Assembly (NCBI RefSeq): GCF_024509555.1
Contig: NZ_JAMWEL010000002.1
Location: 62,001 to 126,000, forward strand
DNA: 64,000 bases
Source of the DNA: Streptococcus suis
GTDB taxonomy: Bacteria; Bacillota; Bacilli; Lactobacillales; Streptococcaceae
Reading direction: 5' to 3'
Shown here one piece after another: positions 63,458 to 64,000 of this stretch (within the stretch, counting starts at the first letter, position 1; each line of letters opens with the position of its first letter). The notes under the pieces were generated by a model that was not told the origin of the DNA, did not search any database, and worked only from the letters and a program-made list of their open reading frames with translations. The position numbers and the translations under genes are program-made.

Positions 63458-64000
63458 TTACTTTTTTAATTCTTCCTGATAGCGGGGTAAAAATTCTTCC
63501 ATGAGATAGGCGGTGTCGTAATCACCAGCTACCACTCGCTTGTCGGAAATCAAGTCCAGCTGGAAGTCCGTATTGGTCACCACTCCGTCAATTTCCAATT
63601 CGTAGAGGGCTCGTTGCATCTTCATCAGGGCTTCAAAACGATTTTCCCCATGCACGATGACCTTGGCAATCATAGAATCATAATAAGGCGGAATGGTGTA
63701 GCCTGGATAAACTGCCGAATCCACACGCAAACCAACACCACCGCTTGGCAGGTAGAGATTGGAAATCTTACCTGGACTTGGGGCAAAATTGAAGGCTGGA
63801 TTCTCAGCATTGATACGGCATTCAATGGCATGACCTGTAATCTTCACATCTTCTTGGCGGACACTGAGTGCCTGCCCAGCCGCAATCTTGATTTGCTCCT
63901 TGACAATATCTACACCTGTGACAAATTCGGTAACAGGATGTTCTACCTGCACCCGTGTGTTCATTTCCATGAAGTAAAATTCGCCCTTGGCTTCGTCCAA
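63458..64000 (-). CDS. accC: Biotin carboxylase, C-terminal part
   Basis: The last 180 residues of AccC; the start is beyond the window. EMNTRVQVEHPVTE (about residue 12 of this part) carries the catalytic Glu/Arg/Glu of the ATP-grasp active site, and the C-terminal domain follows with EALMKMQRALYELEIDG. It carboxylates the biotin of AccB and leads into accD and accA. Confidence 0.95.
   Translation of the reverse strand: MDEAKGEFYFMEMNTRVQVEHPVTEFVTGVDIVKEQIKIAAGQALSVRQEDVKITGHAIECRINAENPAFNFAPSPGKISNLYLPSGGVGLRVDSAVYPGYTIPPYYDSMIAKVIVHGENRFEALMKMQRALYELEIDGVVTNTDFQLDLISDKRVVAGDYDTAYLMEEFLPRYQEELKK

Overview
The window is a low-GC Gram-positive chromosome segment and reads as a Streptococcus, most like Streptococcus suis. 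The pointers are the mevalonate genes mvaS/mvaA, the divIVA-ylmH-yggT-sepF-ylmE-ftsZ-ftsA cell-division order, asparagine synthetase AsnA, small streptococcal DUF families (DUF1827, DUF1797, DUF3165), YSIRK/LPXTG surface proteins and T-box leaders. The species is inferred from gene content, not from a search. Most of the window is core chromosome.

Layout. 1-2810: end of a thiolase, then mvaS and mvaA (acetyl-CoA to mevalonate). 2808-3275: a GNAT acetyltransferase. 3300-7231: a decayed accessory island. It holds tails of polymorphic toxins with small putative immunity genes, two CPCC cysteine-rich genes, repeated terminator hairpins, and a 5'-truncated, frameshifted tyrosine integrase beside hup (HU). 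7320-15305 (minus): hup, then ypmS-ypmR-degV and recN-argR-tlyA-ispA-xseB-xseA. 15471-25731: zinc metallopeptidase, folD, a polar amino-acid ABC transporter, DUF1797, clpE with a CtsR-like operator, a Nudix hydrolase, DUF1827 and ileS. A T-box leader precedes a GNAT gene and ileS. 26417-35583 (minus): the division and wall cluster divIVA to murD. 35817-42504: a membrane TM-helix protein, DUF3165, typA, asnA, an MmcQ/YjbR protein with an EVE/PUA-like tail, and an Rpn-family nuclease.

42779-56214 is the most striking part. Two giant cell-wall-anchored proteins (2433 and 1848 aa) lie in tandem on the minus strand. Both have a YSIRK signal, discoidin-type (F5/8C-like) domains, a shared beta-module, one EF-hand-like calcium loop placed directly before a collagen-like Gly-X-Y region (77 and 114 triplets), and an LPNTG anchor. 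The first also carries a clan GH-D (GH36-like) glycosidase domain; the second carries seventeen 33-bp repeats. Their promoters look alike and each has a perfect match to the catabolite-response (cre) consensus over the -35 box, so they are probably co-regulated by carbon source.

56736-58349 holds an Rpn-family gene followed by two extra copies of its 3' end, one of them split by a ~102-bp MITE-like element that has a relative at 50457-50553. 58510-60241: serS with its T-box, and a PspC-domain protein. 60287-61659: two tandem CPBP-family membrane proteases. 61807-64000 (minus): accA, accD and the 3' part of accC (fatty-acid synthesis). No rRNA, tRNA or CRISPR array was seen.
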